From: CAXXOK01 sp001604115
GTDB lineage: Bacteria; Bacillota; Clostridia; Christensenellales; Aristaeellaceae
DNA length: 64,000 nucleotides
Reading direction: 5' to 3'
Assembly (NCBI GenBank): GCA_034928535.1
Contig: JAYFOV010000008.1
Location: 1-64,000, forward strand
Position 1 is the first letter of the stretch, and each line of letters begins with the position of its first letter. Below the pieces are notes generated by a model. That model was not told the DNA's origin. It made no database searches and was given only the letters and a program-made list of their open reading frames with translations. The position numbers and the translations under genes were made by a program. Shown one piece after another: positions 51,254-60,347 of this stretch.

Positions 51254-52186
51254 TTGATCAAGATCAAGGATTTTATCGACGCGTTGAATTTGGAGGTGCT
51301 CGTTCCCTCCTCGCGGGATGAGATGGACATCACCTCCACAGACATTAACCGTCCCGGCATGCAGTTTTGCGGGTTCTATGAATACTTCGCCTATGAGCGC
51401 CCGCAGGTGATCGGCAAAGTAGAAATGACTTATCTGGAGTCGCTGGACGCGGACAAGCGTTTTGCGGCGCTGGAGCCGTACATGCGCTACAAGCTCCCCT
51501 GCATTGTGGTGTGCTGGGGCATGATCCCCCCCAAAGAACTTCTCGCGCTGGCGCGGGAGCATGATGTGCCGGTGTTCCAAAGCAATGCGAAAACCACTAA
51601 ATTCTCCTTGCAGCTGATCATGTACCTGAACCGCAGCCTTGCCCCGCATGTGACGCGCCATGGCGTGCTGGTGGATGTATACGGGGTCGGCATCTTGCTG
51701 ACCGGGGAAAGCGGTGTGGGCAAAAGCGAGGCCGCCCTGGAGCTGGTCAAGCGCGGCCACCAGTTGGTCGCGGATGATGTGGTGGATATTTGCCGCGTGG
51801 CGGATGATCGGCTGATTGGCGAAGCACCGGAGATGGTTCGCCATTTCATGGAGATCCGGGGCATTGGCATCATCGATATTCGAGCCATGTACGGCGTAGG
51901 TTCCGTGATTGTGTCCAAATCCATTGATATGGTTATCCACATGGAAAAATGGGATCAGGCCAAGGAGTATGACCGTCTCGGCCTCACAGAGGAAACCGTC
52001 ACCATCCTTGGCGTCAAGGTACCCTACCAGATCATGCCGGTGCGTCCTGGGCGCAATCTGGCCATCATCATCGAGGTCGCGTCGCGCAACCTGAGCCTTA
52101 AGCGGCTTGGCTATAGCGCCGCCCATGAGTTGGATCGCCGTTTGAACGAGATGATCGCAAACAGCAAAGCCGATGAGGGTCAGTGA
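51254..52186 (+). CDS. hprK: HPr kinase/phosphorylase
   Basis: Phosphorylates and dephosphorylates Ser46 of HPr, the key step of carbon catabolite control in Gram-positives. N-terminal MurF-like domain, then the kinase P-loop GESGVGKSEAALELV (near residue 151), DDVVDI, EIRGIGIIDI (HPrK signature with capping residues) and EVASRNLSLKRLGY. The TTG at 51254 is chosen because GGGAGAG lies just before it and it gives 310 residues, the standard length. Next to a glucokinase gene, which fits a carbon-control role. Confidence 0.95.
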   Translation: MIKIKDFIDALNLEVLVPSSRDEMDITSTDINRPGMQFCGFYEYFAYERPQVIGKVEMTYLESLDADKRFAALEPYMRYKLPCIVVCWGMIPPKELLALAREHDVPVFQSNAKTTKFSLQLIMYLNRSLAPHVTRHGVLVDVYGVGILLTGESGVGKSEAALELVKRGHQLVADDVVDICRVADDRLIGEAPEMVRHFMEIRGIGIIDIRAMYGVGSVIVSKSIDMVIHMEKWDQAKEYDRLGLTEETVTILGVKVPYQIMPVRPGRNLAIIIEVASRNLSLKRLGYSAAHELDRRLNEMIANSKADEGQ

Positions 52187-52230
52187 GTTATTTGCCTGCA
52201 AGGGTTTGTAAATGAAGGGGAGTATGGAAA

Positions 52231-53193
52231 ATGGTTTACATCGGCATCGATGTGGGAGGCACCGGCATCAAAGTCGGTATCGTCAATGATGAGGGCTGCA
52301 TCCTGGCACAAGGCGAAACGCCCACCTTGGTCGGCCGGCCTTTTGAGGATATAGTGCGCGACATGGCTACCTGTGCACAGGATGTGCTGGCGCGCTCAGG
52401 CTATAGCCTGACGGACGTCCACTCCGTCGGCGTTGGCGTGCCGGGCGTCGCCAATCAGGAATCAGGCGTGGTGGTGTTTTGCACAAACCTGGGCTGGCAC
52501 AATGTGCCGCTGCGTGCCGAGCTGCAAAAGCACATCAGCAAGCCTGTGTTTATTGATAACGATGCGACGGTAGCCGGATACGCCGAGAGCATTTGCGGCG
52601 TGAGCGTAGGCAGCCATTCCAGCGTGTTCATGACGCTGGGCACCGGCGTTGGCGGCGGTATTGTGATCGGCGGAAAGCCTTGGAGCGGGTTTCACGGCAT
52701 TGGCAGCGAGATCGGCCATATCCCGATGGACATTGAGGGTGTGCCCTGCACCTGCGGCAATCGCGGCTGCCTGGAACGCTATTGCAGCGCGACCGCGATC
52801 ATCCGCATGGGTCGGGAGGCCGTGCTCAACCATCCGGACAGCGCCTTGTACAACGCCTGCGGCGGGGATGTGGATTCCATCAGCGCCAAGATGGTGTTTG
52901 ATTGCGCCAAGGAAGGCGACGATGTATCCGCCAAGATTTTCCGGCGATACATCAAATATATGTGTCTGGCTATTGATACCATCATTTGTTTTTTTGATCC
53001 GGAAATTATTATTCTGGGCGGCGGCGTGAGCAAGGCCGGCAATTTCCTGCTGGACGCCATCCGGGAGGAACTGCCCCACTACCTGCTGTTCAAAGATCTC
53101 CCCTTTCCCCGCATCGAAATCGCTCGCCTGGGCGCGGATGCGGGCATGATTGGTGCTGCAATGCTCGGTAAAGCAAATACCAAGGAGGCGTGA
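52231..53193 (+). CDS. glcK: ROK-family glucokinase
   Basis: 320 residues. Phosphate-1 motif YIGIDVGGTGIKVG, GVGVPGV, FIDNDATVAGYAE with the catalytic aspartate, TLGTGVGGGIVIGG and the ROK zinc motif CTCGNRGCLERYCS, followed by the adenosine motif ILGGGVSKAG. No DNA-binding domain, so a sugar kinase, most likely for glucose. AGGGGAG precedes the ATG. 3 bp before asnS. Confidence 0.9.
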   Translation: MVYIGIDVGGTGIKVGIVNDEGCILAQGETPTLVGRPFEDIVRDMATCAQDVLARSGYSLTDVHSVGVGVPGVANQESGVVVFCTNLGWHNVPLRAELQKHISKPVFIDNDATVAGYAESICGVSVGSHSSVFMTLGTGVGGGIVIGGKPWSGFHGIGSEIGHIPMDIEGVPCTCGNRGCLERYCSATAIIRMGREAVLNHPDSALYNACGGDVDSISAKMVFDCAKEGDDVSAKIFRRYIKYMCLAIDTIICFFDPEIIILGGGVSKAGNFLLDAIREELPHYLLFKDLPFPRIEIARLGADAGMIGAAMLGKANTKEA

Positions 53194-53196
53194 GCC

Positions 53197-54591
53197 ATGT
53201 CAGACCATTCCATTCATACTTTGTACCAAAACCCACCCCTGGCGGAAATCACAGACTGTGTGGTGTCCGGCTGGGTGCGCACCGTGCGGGACAGCAAAGC
53301 CTTCGGTTTCATCGAGCTCAATGACGGCACCCACTTCAAAAACCTTCAGGTAGTGCTGGAGGAAGGCGCCACCGAGGGCTTTGCCGATGCCCTTAAGATC
53401 ACGCTGGGCAGCGCCATCCGTGTGCAGGGCACACTGATCCCCACGCCTGAAATGAAACAGCCTTTCGAGCTCAAAGCCAAGGCTGTGGAGCTGATCGGCG
53501 CATGCGACCCGTCCTATCCGCTGCAAAAGAAGCGCCACAGCTTTGAGTACCTGCGCACTATCGCGCACCTGCGCCCCCGCACCAATACGTATTATGCGGT
53601 GTTTCGCATCCGCTCGCTGGCAGCGCAGTTCATCCACGCCTTCTTTGCGGAGCGCGGATTTGTGTATGTTCATACCCCGCTCATCACCACCAGCGATGCC
53701 GAGGGCGCAGGCGCGATGTTCCAGGTGACGACCCTGGATGTGGGCAATGCCCCGCGCAACGAGCAGGGGCTGGTGGATTACAGCGAGGACTTTTTCGGCA
53801 AACAAGCCAGTCTCACAGTCAGCGGTCAGCTGAACGTGGAAACCTTCTGTATGGCTTTCCGCAATGTGTATACCTTTGGCCCCACCTTCCGGGCGGAAAA
53901 AAGCTATACCCCCCGCCATGCCGCCGAGTTTTGGATGATCGAGCCCGAAATTGCCTTTGCCGATCTGTTTGACGATATGGCGCTGGCCGAGTCGATGCTC
54001 AAATACGTTATCACACACGTAATCGAAGCCGCCCCTGCGGAAATGGCATTTCTGGACAGCTTTGTCGAAAAAGGGTTGCTGGAAAAGCTATCTGCCGTCG
54101 CCGGGAGCGAATTTGCCCGCTGCACCTATACCGATGCAATCGACATTCTGCAGCAGTGCGGGCAATCTTTTGAGTACCCCGTTTCCTGGGGCATCGATTT
54201 GCAAACCGAGCATGAGCGCTACTTGACGGAGAAACACTTTGGCAAGCCGGTGTTTGTGTATAATTATCCCAAGGACATCAAAGCTTTTTACATGCGCATG
54301 AATGAGGATCAACGCACGGTTGCGGCCGTGGATATGCTGGTGCCAGGCATTGGCGAGCTGATCGGCGGCAGCCAGCGCGAGGAGCGGCTGGATGCCCTGC
54401 TTGCGCGCATCCGCGATATGGGTATGGAGGAAGAGCAGTACGGTTGGTATCTGGATACACGCCGCTTTGGCACGACGCCGCACGCAGGCTTTGGCCTGGG
54501 CTTTGAGCGTCTGGTCATGTACTTGACCGGCATCACGAACATTCGCGATGTGCTGCCTTTCCCCCGCACCACCGGCAGCGCGGAATTCTAA
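53197..54591 (+). CDS. asnS: Asparaginyl-tRNA synthetase
   Basis: Class IIb synthetase of 464 residues: N-terminal OB-fold anticodon-binding domain (VSGWVRTVRDSKAFGFIELND), motif 2 FGPTFRAEKSYTPRHAAEFWMIEPE, and motif 3 GFGLGFERLVMYLTGITNIRDV; the Asn-specific EFWMIEPEIAF separates it from AspRS. AAGGAGG precedes the ATG. Ends PFPRTTGSAEF, the usual AsnRS C-terminus. Confidence 0.96.
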   Translation: MSDHSIHTLYQNPPLAEITDCVVSGWVRTVRDSKAFGFIELNDGTHFKNLQVVLEEGATEGFADALKITLGSAIRVQGTLIPTPEMKQPFELKAKAVELIGACDPSYPLQKKRHSFEYLRTIAHLRPRTNTYYAVFRIRSLAAQFIHAFFAERGFVYVHTPLITTSDAEGAGAMFQVTTLDVGNAPRNEQGLVDYSEDFFGKQASLTVSGQLNVETFCMAFRNVYTFGPTFRAEKSYTPRHAAEFWMIEPEIAFADLFDDMALAESMLKYVITHVIEAAPAEMAFLDSFVEKGLLEKLSAVAGSEFARCTYTDAIDILQQCGQSFEYPVSWGIDLQTEHERYLTEKHFGKPVFVYNYPKDIKAFYMRMNEDQRTVAAVDMLVPGIGELIGGSQREERLDALLARIRDMGMEEEQYGWYLDTRRFGTTPHAGFGLGFERLVMYLTGITNIRDVLPFPRTTGSAEF

Positions 54592-54627
54592 TGCACCAAA
54601 GTACCGGGGAGGAGGCGGCGGCGACCT

Positions 54628-54996
54628 ATGTCTGATACAATGCAGCGGGATATCCAAGCACTCTACGCGCAGGCGGATCAGGCGACCAGCCTTGCCACGT
54701 TGCTACCGGCTCTCTTTGACGTGCTTAGGCGCAACAGCGAATCTCTTGCTGGGACCAGCTACGCCTATCGCCTGACTACCGCCGACACAGGATTTACCTG
54801 CGCCTTTGCGTTGCGCAACGGTGCATTTGCAGCGCTCAGTGACGGCGATGCGGTGGATGTGACTGTGACTGGCACAGAGGCCAACCTGCTGGCGGTTTTT
54901 CAACGCAAGCTCAACCCGCTCAAAGCCATCTTGCTCAGGAAGATCACCGTGGATGGCAGCATGGCTGCCCTGACCAAGTTGGCATCCTACCTGTAA
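54628..54996 (+). CDS. SCP2 sterol-binding-domain-like protein
   Basis: 122-residue protein with the compact pattern of the bacterial SCP2 fold: an N-terminal helix, strands including YRLTTADTGFTCAFALRNGAF, VDVTVTGTEANLLAVFQRKLNPLKAILLRKITVDGSMAALTKLASYL. SCP2-like proteins bind lipids or acyl chains; the ligand is unknown. Last gene of the plus-strand run, 36 bp after asnS, before a perfect hairpin. Confidence 0.72.
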   Translation: MSDTMQRDIQALYAQADQATSLATLLPALFDVLRRNSESLAGTSYAYRLTTADTGFTCAFALRNGAFAALSDGDAVDVTVTGTEANLLAVFQRKLNPLKAILLRKITVDGSMAALTKLASYL

Positions 54997-55008
54997 AGCT
55001 GCGCCCAT

Positions 55009-55051
55009 AACACAGTGCGCCGAAAGCGATTTGCTTTCGGCGCACTGTGTT
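55009..55051. terminator. Perfect 19-bp hairpin between convergent genes
   Basis: Left arm AACACAGTGCGCCGAAAGC (55009-55027) and its exact complement at 55033-55051 enclose a 5-base loop. No T tract on either strand. Placed between the SCP2-like gene and yqeB, so a bidirectional terminator or a 3'-end stabiliser is likely. Confidence 0.7.
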
Positions 55052-55200
55052 ATGCCTTCCTATGTAAAACGATCCATACCGCCTTAGCAAGCCAACAGCG
55101 TTCTTAAACTGACAAAGCTTGTCCGTCTGCTGCTTGCCCGCCACGCTGTGCCAAAAAAGCTCCATGGAACGCTTCCCATTGCACAGCCGTTGGCCGAAAC

Positions 55201-55992
55201 TTACGGAATCCCACCGGAAAGCATGAGCAATGCTTCCAAAACACCGCCCCCAATGGCGCGCGCCTTATCGCTTACTGTCAGGCAGTAGTCCTGCACACCT
55301 CGCGGGTCTACATCGCCGCTTTTCATCCCCTGCCGGACAGGCGTCCCGTTCGGCAGCAGCCCTCGTAACACCCCATTCAGCTGGGAATACACAGGCATGC
55401 CGGCAACGCTGGCCACCACCTCGCCCTGCTTGACCATGGAACCGATCCCCAGTGTGGTTTGCCAAACGCCATCACATGGCGCGCGCAGGATCCGCTCGGC
55501 GGTGTATCCGCCGATGTTGCCCGGCCGCCCCGTATCCGGTTGCGCGCTTCCTTGGGTGATCACACGCCCCAAATCGTGCCCGCGCATGGTCTCCACCACG
55601 GCATGGCAGTCACGTCCCGCCCAATATCCGGGACCCAGCGCAATCACAACGGGCGCATCCGTCATGTGTGTTCCGAAGTTTTGCTTCATCAGCCGTGCAT
55701 CGATCACTGCATCTGGTTGCAGGGTGTCGATGCACGCGCCGGAAGGATCCACCAGCACGGCGATGGTTCCGCTATGCGCGATGCGCAGCGCATCGGCTGC
55801 ATCCGCCGCCTTCTGGGCGTGCACATCCTCCACGCTGGCATGGCCTTCCCATACTGCACGGCAAAAACTGACCGTGCGCCGGATGGCCGTGGGTTTGTCA
55901 ATATCGGTCATGATGAGCTGAACACCGGCACGGTGCAGACGCACTGCCACTCCGCTTGCCAGATCCCCCGCCCCTTTGATGATTGCCAGCAT
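55201..55992 (-). CDS. yqeB: Selenium-dependent molybdenum hydroxylase system protein YqeB (EF2563 family)
   Basis: 263 residues. IIKGAGDLASGVAVRLHRAGVQLIMTDI is a Rossmann-like start as in XdhC-type proteins; later PVVIALGPGYWAGRDCHAVVETMRGHDLGRVI and GVWQTTLGIGSMVKQGEVVASV (biotinyl-like) mark the EF2563 family. These genes accompany selenium-dependent molybdenum hydroxylases such as xanthine dehydrogenase and help mature them; the mechanism is not settled. The ATG at 55992 follows GGAGGGGAAGG. Last gene of the Mo operon. Confidence 0.88.
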   Translation of the reverse strand: MLAIIKGAGDLASGVAVRLHRAGVQLIMTDIDKPTAIRRTVSFCRAVWEGHASVEDVHAQKAADAADALRIAHSGTIAVLVDPSGACIDTLQPDAVIDARLMKQNFGTHMTDAPVVIALGPGYWAGRDCHAVVETMRGHDLGRVITQGSAQPDTGRPGNIGGYTAERILRAPCDGVWQTTLGIGSMVKQGEVVASVAGMPVYSQLNGVLRGLLPNGTPVRQGMKSGDVDPRGVQDYCLTVSDKARAIGGGVLEALLMLSGGIP

Positions 55993-56046
55993 GCGTCCTT
56001 CCCCTCCGCTGTTCACGTTACCGACGCCCACAGTGAAGGGGGCGTG

Positions 56047-56772
56047 TCACACACCCTCGGCCGGCAGGGGCTTCCCCTGCCGCCAATGCTCTGCCCAAGC
56101 AGGCTCGGCAATGAGCGCGACGATCCATGTATCACCGGGCAACAGCGCCGCAACCGCGCGCGCAAAAGCAAGCTTGGCTGGCGTATCCGCCTGGTTGAGC
56201 ACAAAGGCCAACCGCCCTGACACGCCTTTGGCCTGCCCTTGCGGGTGAGTCAGCACACGCGCGACCCTTTCTGGTGTGATTTGTTCGTTTTCGCCGGCGC
56301 CCGCCAGAGCCGCATAGATCGCCGGGCGGTGCGCCGCCTCGGCAATACGGTGCCCGGCGCAGTCCATCCCGGCAACCGCAAGGGTGAGCGCAACGCCTTG
56401 GGGCAAAGCCGGTTCATGCACAGCTGGCGCCTTGAGGGGCAGCCCGCGCGAGCCATCCGCTTCAATGAGCACATGCTCCGCCAGGCCTTGAAAATCCCCG
56501 TGCAGGGAACTCGCCTGTGCCAGCTTTCCATCCGCCTGCAGTGAACCGGCCGCAACCAGCGAATCCCGGGCGAAAGCTTGCCGGATTTGCGCCTGCGTTG
56601 GATCATTCAATACCATACAAGGCGGCGGCCACATGTGGGTAGTGGTGGTCAGCAGCACATGGCTATGCTCCCTCAATTCCGTAGCCAGCCGCCAAAGCAA
56701 GGTGGTTTTCCCACCGCCGCCGACCACAGCCGTGATCCCCTGCGGGATCCTCAAACGTTCACAAAGCCGCAT
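56047..56772 (-). CDS. yqeC: Selenium-dependent hydroxylase accessory protein YqeC
   Basis: 241 residues with an N-terminal P-loop AVVGGGGKTTLLWRLA, then TTTTHMWPP and HVLIEADGSRGLPLKAPAVHEPALP, the diagnostic YqeC block. A nucleotide-binding protein of unknown exact action, regularly paired with YqeB. The ATG at 56772 follows GGAGGGG; the long upstream frame overlaps nothing coding. 54 bp before yqeB. Confidence 0.88.
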   Translation of the reverse strand: MRLCERLRIPQGITAVVGGGGKTTLLWRLATELREHSHVLLTTTTHMWPPPCMVLNDPTQAQIRQAFARDSLVAAGSLQADGKLAQASSLHGDFQGLAEHVLIEADGSRGLPLKAPAVHEPALPQGVALTLAVAGMDCAGHRIAEAAHRPAIYAALAGAGENEQITPERVARVLTHPQGQAKGVSGRLAFVLNQADTPAKLAFARAVAALLPGDTWIVALIAEPAWAEHWRQGKPLPAEGV

Positions 56773-56828
56773 GGTATCCCCTCCATCGGCTGCGCTTTGC
56801 GCCGCAGAGGGCGGCTCGCCTCCCCGCA

Positions 56829-57275
56829 CTAAAGCGCAGTCACTTCGATTATATCGCCTTTTTGCACAATGCCGCCTTCCACAACCACTGCAAAGATACC
56901 CTCCGTAGGCATCACACATTGCCCTGTTGCCTTTTGGATGGCGCAGCCATCGTTGTGGCATTCCTTGCCAATCTGAGTCACACGCAAAGTACACGCGCCC
57001 ACACGGAGCAGCGTCCCGACCGGCAGACTTTTCAAATCAATGCCTTCCGTGTTGATGTTTTCCGCAAACGCGCCGGGGGTAAGGTGTGCCAGTCCCAACG
57101 CGCGCATCGTGTCGATGCTTTCCTCTGCTAAAAGGCTGATTTGGCGGTGCCAGTCCCCCGCATGCGCGTCGCCCTGTATGCCATGCCCGGCCTGCAGCTG
57201 GATCTGCGCCACTTCGCGCTTGCGAATGCCCTTGCGATCGCTGATGTTCACACTGACTACCTTTGCCACATTCAT
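56829..57275 (-). CDS. MOSC-domain protein
   Basis: 148-residue stand-alone MOSC domain: GIQGDAHAGDWHRQISLLAEESID and the cysteine region IGKECHNDGCAIQ, GQCVMPTEGIFAVVVEGG. MOSC domains bind molybdenum cofactor; in clostridial operons like this one the small form lies with moaA-moaC-mogA and is thought to carry or sulfurate the cofactor. The ATG at 57275 has AAGGAG only two bases away, so initiation may be weak. Confidence 0.88.
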   Translation of the reverse strand: MNVAKVVSVNISDRKGIRKREVAQIQLQAGHGIQGDAHAGDWHRQISLLAEESIDTMRALGLAHLTPGAFAENINTEGIDLKSLPVGTLLRVGACTLRVTQIGKECHNDGCAIQKATGQCVMPTEGIFAVVVEGGIVQKGDIIEVTAL

Positions 57276-57378
57276 GCTCCTTGCGCCATCATGCGCGTAC
57301 GATTTTCTGGGGGGAGCGAACCTTTCCCGCCACATGGAGCCTTTGGCGGCAGGGCGGCTCCGGAAAGGTCGCGCCGGT

Positions 57379-57867
57379 TCATGGGGCTGCATCGCCGCGT
57401 TGATAATCCCCGTGTGTGCCCCCCGTTTTGCGCACCAGCTGGATGTCGCCGATCATCATATCCCGTTGCACGGCTTTGCACATGTCATATACAGTCAGGG
57501 CTGCCACAGAGCAGGCCGTGAGCGCCTCCATCTCCACGCCCGTTTCGCCTTTGCAGCGCACCGATGCACGGATGCGCACGCCGCAGGGTGAATCCTGCTC
57601 CTCAAAAGATAAATCTACGCCGGTCAAACTAACGGGGTGGCACATGGGAATCAACTCGCTGGTTCGCTTGGCCGCCATGATGCCCGCGACCTGCGCAACA
57701 GCCAGCACATCGCCTTTGGCGAGGGTTCCGGCACGCACCAGAGCCAGTGTCTCCGGCTGCATATACACAGAGCCCTCGGCTGTGGCCGTGCGCAGCGCAG
57801 CCGGCTTATCGGTCACATCCACCATGCGGGCTCGCTTTTCCATATTAAAATGGGTCAATTCCCCCAT
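57379..57867 (-). CDS. moaC: Cyclic pyranopterin monophosphate synthase
   Basis: Second step of molybdopterin synthesis. 162 residues with MVDVTDKP, AGIMAAKRTSELIPMCHPV, GVEMEALTACSVAALTVYDMCKA (catalytic Lys/Asp region) and ending KTGGTHGDY. The ATG at 57867 fits GGAGG at 5 bp and overlaps the moaA stop. Confidence 0.96.
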   Translation of the reverse strand: MGELTHFNMEKRARMVDVTDKPAALRTATAEGSVYMQPETLALVRAGTLAKGDVLAVAQVAGIMAAKRTSELIPMCHPVSLTGVDLSFEEQDSPCGVRIRASVRCKGETGVEMEALTACSVAALTVYDMCKAVQRDMMIGDIQLVRKTGGTHGDYQRGDAAP

Positions 57868-57868
57868 A

Positions 57869-58807
57869 TTAGCCTCCAATCTGATTCATGCGGCGATCCG
57901 TATCGCTGTGTCCAGACTCCAGATGATGGGAGGTCGGCTTCTCGCCAATGCCCTGCGCCAGCGCCTGTAAGAGTGCATCCCCAGCCAGCCCACGCAAATT
58001 GATTTCTGTGCCGGAATGCAGGCAGGGTTTCAGCATGCCATCCGCAGTGATCCGGATTCGATCGCACTCCCCGCAAAAAGCGTGGCTCATCGGCCGGATG
58101 AGCCCTACCGCGCCGCGTGCGCCCGGAAGGCGATAGCGCGCAGCGACCCCTTCGGCATCGATGGGTGCAAGCATAGGGCAGCGCTGCAATACCTCCTCCG
58201 CATGCATAAAACGCTCCGGCGGCCACCCGGTACACTCGCCCATGGGCATGAGCTCAATAAAGCGCACATCCACTGGCCACCGAACCGTGAGCGCCACAAA
58301 CGCCTCGATTTCCGAATCATTTACGCCCCCGATGAGCACGCAGTTGATCTTGATGCGTTCAAAGCCCGCTGCCAAAGCCGCTTCCAGCCCAGCAAGAACG
58401 GTAGCCAGCTCTCCGCCGCGGGTCAGCGAGCGGTAACGAGATTCATCCAACGAATCCAGCGAGAGATTCAGGCGCTGCACACCTGCACCGGCCAGCGCAG
58501 GCGCAAGCCCCGCAAGTCGTGTGCCGTTGGTCGTGATGCACAAAGAGGCAATACCCGCAATGCGGCTGATACCCTCACAGATCTCTACTATGTCATTCCG
58601 GATCAGGGGTTCACCGCCCGTCAGCCGGATTTTGTTGATACCCAGTTTTGCAGCACCCTGCGCAATGGCCATGATCTCCCCTGCAGTCAAAGGCGCACCC
58701 CGCAAAAGGGTAACCCCTCCCGGCATGCAATAGCGGCAGCGCAGATCACACGCTTCGGTGACAGAAAGGCGAAGCGTGCGCACCTCGCGTCCGCATGTGT
58801 CCAGCAT
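57869..58807 (-). CDS. moaA: GTP 3',8-cyclase
   Basis: Radical-SAM enzyme of the first step of molybdopterin synthesis. 312 residues. N-terminal cluster CDLRCRYC, LTGGEPLIRNDI, second cluster FCGECDRIRIT with a further Cys in LKPCLHSG, and the C-terminal IGG corresponding to the essential GG motif. The ATG at 58807 follows GAGGAGG. With moaC and mogA it makes most of the pathway; moaD/moaE are not in the window. Confidence 0.96.
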   Translation of the reverse strand: MLDTCGREVRTLRLSVTEACDLRCRYCMPGGVTLLRGAPLTAGEIMAIAQGAAKLGINKIRLTGGEPLIRNDIVEICEGISRIAGIASLCITTNGTRLAGLAPALAGAGVQRLNLSLDSLDESRYRSLTRGGELATVLAGLEAALAAGFERIKINCVLIGGVNDSEIEAFVALTVRWPVDVRFIELMPMGECTGWPPERFMHAEEVLQRCPMLAPIDAEGVAARYRLPGARGAVGLIRPMSHAFCGECDRIRITADGMLKPCLHSGTEINLRGLAGDALLQALAQGIGEKPTSHHLESGHSDTDRRMNQIGG

Positions 58808-58821
58808 GGATCCAATCCTCC

Positions 58822-59316
58822 TCAAGGCTGCGCGGCGCAATCCGCCTGACCCCCGCGCAGCATTTGCAGGCCGTGGGTCAAGGTGTCTACCACGGCAGCC
58901 AGATTTTCGGCAGCTGCCTTTGGGCTCCCCGGCAGGTTAACGATCAGGGTTTGCCCTCGGATGCCGGCGGCAGCGCGGGAGAGCATCGCACGGGGCGTGA
59001 CCGCCAGGGATGCCGCACGCATCGCCTCGGGAATGCCGTCCGCACGTCGGCCACAAACAGCCAGCGTGGCCTCCGGGGTCACATCTCGCGGAGAAAAACC
59101 TGTGCCGCCGGTGGTCACGATCAGTGCCAAATCCTGCTCATCCGCCAAATGTATCAACGTTTGCTCAATTACGGGCTGCTCATCCGGCACCACAACGGAT
59201 GCCGCCACTTCAAAACCTGCTGCGGTGAGCAATTGCGCAACACGCGGCCCGGCAGCGTCCGCACGGGTTCCGGCAAAAGAACGGTCACTCACTGTTACCA
59301 CCGCCACACGGAACAT
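58822..59316 (-). CDS. mogA: Molybdopterin adenylyltransferase-type protein MogA/MoaB
   Basis: 164 residues. VAVVTVSDRSFAGTRADAAGP, TTGGTGFSPRDVTPEAT and LPGSPKAAAENL are the MPT-binding signatures of MogA/MoaB. Adenylates molybdopterin before metal insertion. The ATG at 59316 follows GGAGGGG, 2 bp after the modC stop. Confidence 0.93.
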   Translation of the reverse strand: MFRVAVVTVSDRSFAGTRADAAGPRVAQLLTAAGFEVAASVVVPDEQPVIEQTLIHLADEQDLALIVTTGGTGFSPRDVTPEATLAVCGRRADGIPEAMRAASLAVTPRAMLSRAAAGIRGQTLIVNLPGSPKAAAENLAAVVDTLTHGLQMLRGGQADCAAQP

Positions 59317-59318
59317 CC

Positions 59319-60347
59319 TTACCCCTCCTGCTCCAGCCAAACCGCGCTGTCTGCGGGGATGCAGCACCATACAGCATCTCCCGGTGCAAAGCGCGCATCT
59401 GGCTGGATCCTAAGCAACGCGTCCACCCCGCCAGCAGGCACGCAGATGGTTTCCTGCTCCGATGTACGAAGGATTCGACAGGCAATACTCAAATCCTCTT
59501 GCACCGGCGAAAGGCGCGCTTGCTCCGCACGGAATGCAACGCCAACAACCGCATTGCGCGGACAGGGCCAATGCGCGCCCCACTGCGGAATATATGCCAC
59601 GCCGTTGCTCGGTATAGCCTCCGCCACATTCTCAAACCCGGCTAGCAGTGCCGCACTCTGTGTGGCTGGTTTGTGGTACCAATCCCACACCCCGACCACC
59701 GGCATCGAACTGCCTTTGCGCATCACACACACGCGGTGGCAGAGCCGTCTGGTTTCTTCGCGGTCATGCGTCACATACAGTGTGGTGCCGCCAAAATCAG
59801 CGAGGGTGTCCACCAACTCCTGTTCCAGTTGCCAGCGCAAATGGCTGTCCAGTGCGGCAAAAGGCTCGTCCAGCAAGAGCAGGCGGGGTTTGCGCGCCAA
59901 GCAGCGAGCCAATGCCACGCGTTGCTGTTGCCCGCCTGACAGTTGATGTGGATAGTGATCGCCCAGCCCAGTCAGGCAGAATGACCGAAGCAGTTGATCT
60001 ACCTCCGCCGCGCGTGCCTTGCGCGGGACTGCATGCACAAGACCGCACTGCAAATTCTGGCGCACCGTCATGTTGGGAAACAAGGCATAATTTTGAAACA
60101 GCAAGCCCACATCACGTTCCTGCGGCGGGATATCAATGCGCAGTTCGCTGTCAAAGAGTACCCGGCCATCCAGCACAATGCGGCCGCGATCGGGTCTCGC
60201 AGTTCCTGCAATACATTGGAGGGTCATGGTTTTCCCCGCACCGGATGCGCCCAGCAGAGCCAGCACCTCGTTGCCAGCGTAAAAATCCACTTTCAGGGTG
60301 AAGCCCGCATGCCGCTTTTCAAGCCGCACTTCCAGCACGCGCGCCAC
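59319..60347 (-). CDS. modC: Molybdate ABC transporter, ATP-binding protein
   Basis: 342 residues. Walker A GASGAGKT, Q-loop FQNYALFPNMTV, signature LSGGQQQR, Walker B LLLLDEPFAALD, switch HDREE; a C-terminal regulatory region (about 240-342) follows where ModC proteins carry a molybdate-binding TOBE domain. Overlaps modB by 29 bp. A GTG at 60338 has better spacing to GAGGGGG than the GTG at 60347 and may be the true start. Confidence 0.9.
   Translation of the reverse strand: MARVLEVRLEKRHAGFTLKVDFYAGNEVLALLGASGAGKTMTLQCIAGTARPDRGRIVLDGRVLFDSELRIDIPPQERDVGLLFQNYALFPNMTVRQNLQCGLVHAVPRKARAAEVDQLLRSFCLTGLGDHYPHQLSGGQQQRVALARCLARKPRLLLLDEPFAALDSHLRWQLEQELVDTLADFGGTTLYVTHDREETRRLCHRVCVMRKGSSMPVVGVWDWYHKPATQSAALLAGFENVAEAIPSNGVAYIPQWGAHWPCPRNAVVGVAFRAEQARLSPVQEDLSIACRILRTSEQETICVPAGGVDALLRIQPDARFAPGDAVWCCIPADSAVWLEQEG

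Noticed and set aside
55009..55051. Perfect 19-bp palindrome as an attachment site or mobile-element end
   Set aside because: No integrase, target duplication or partner repeat is near; it sits between convergent stops, which fits a transcript end.
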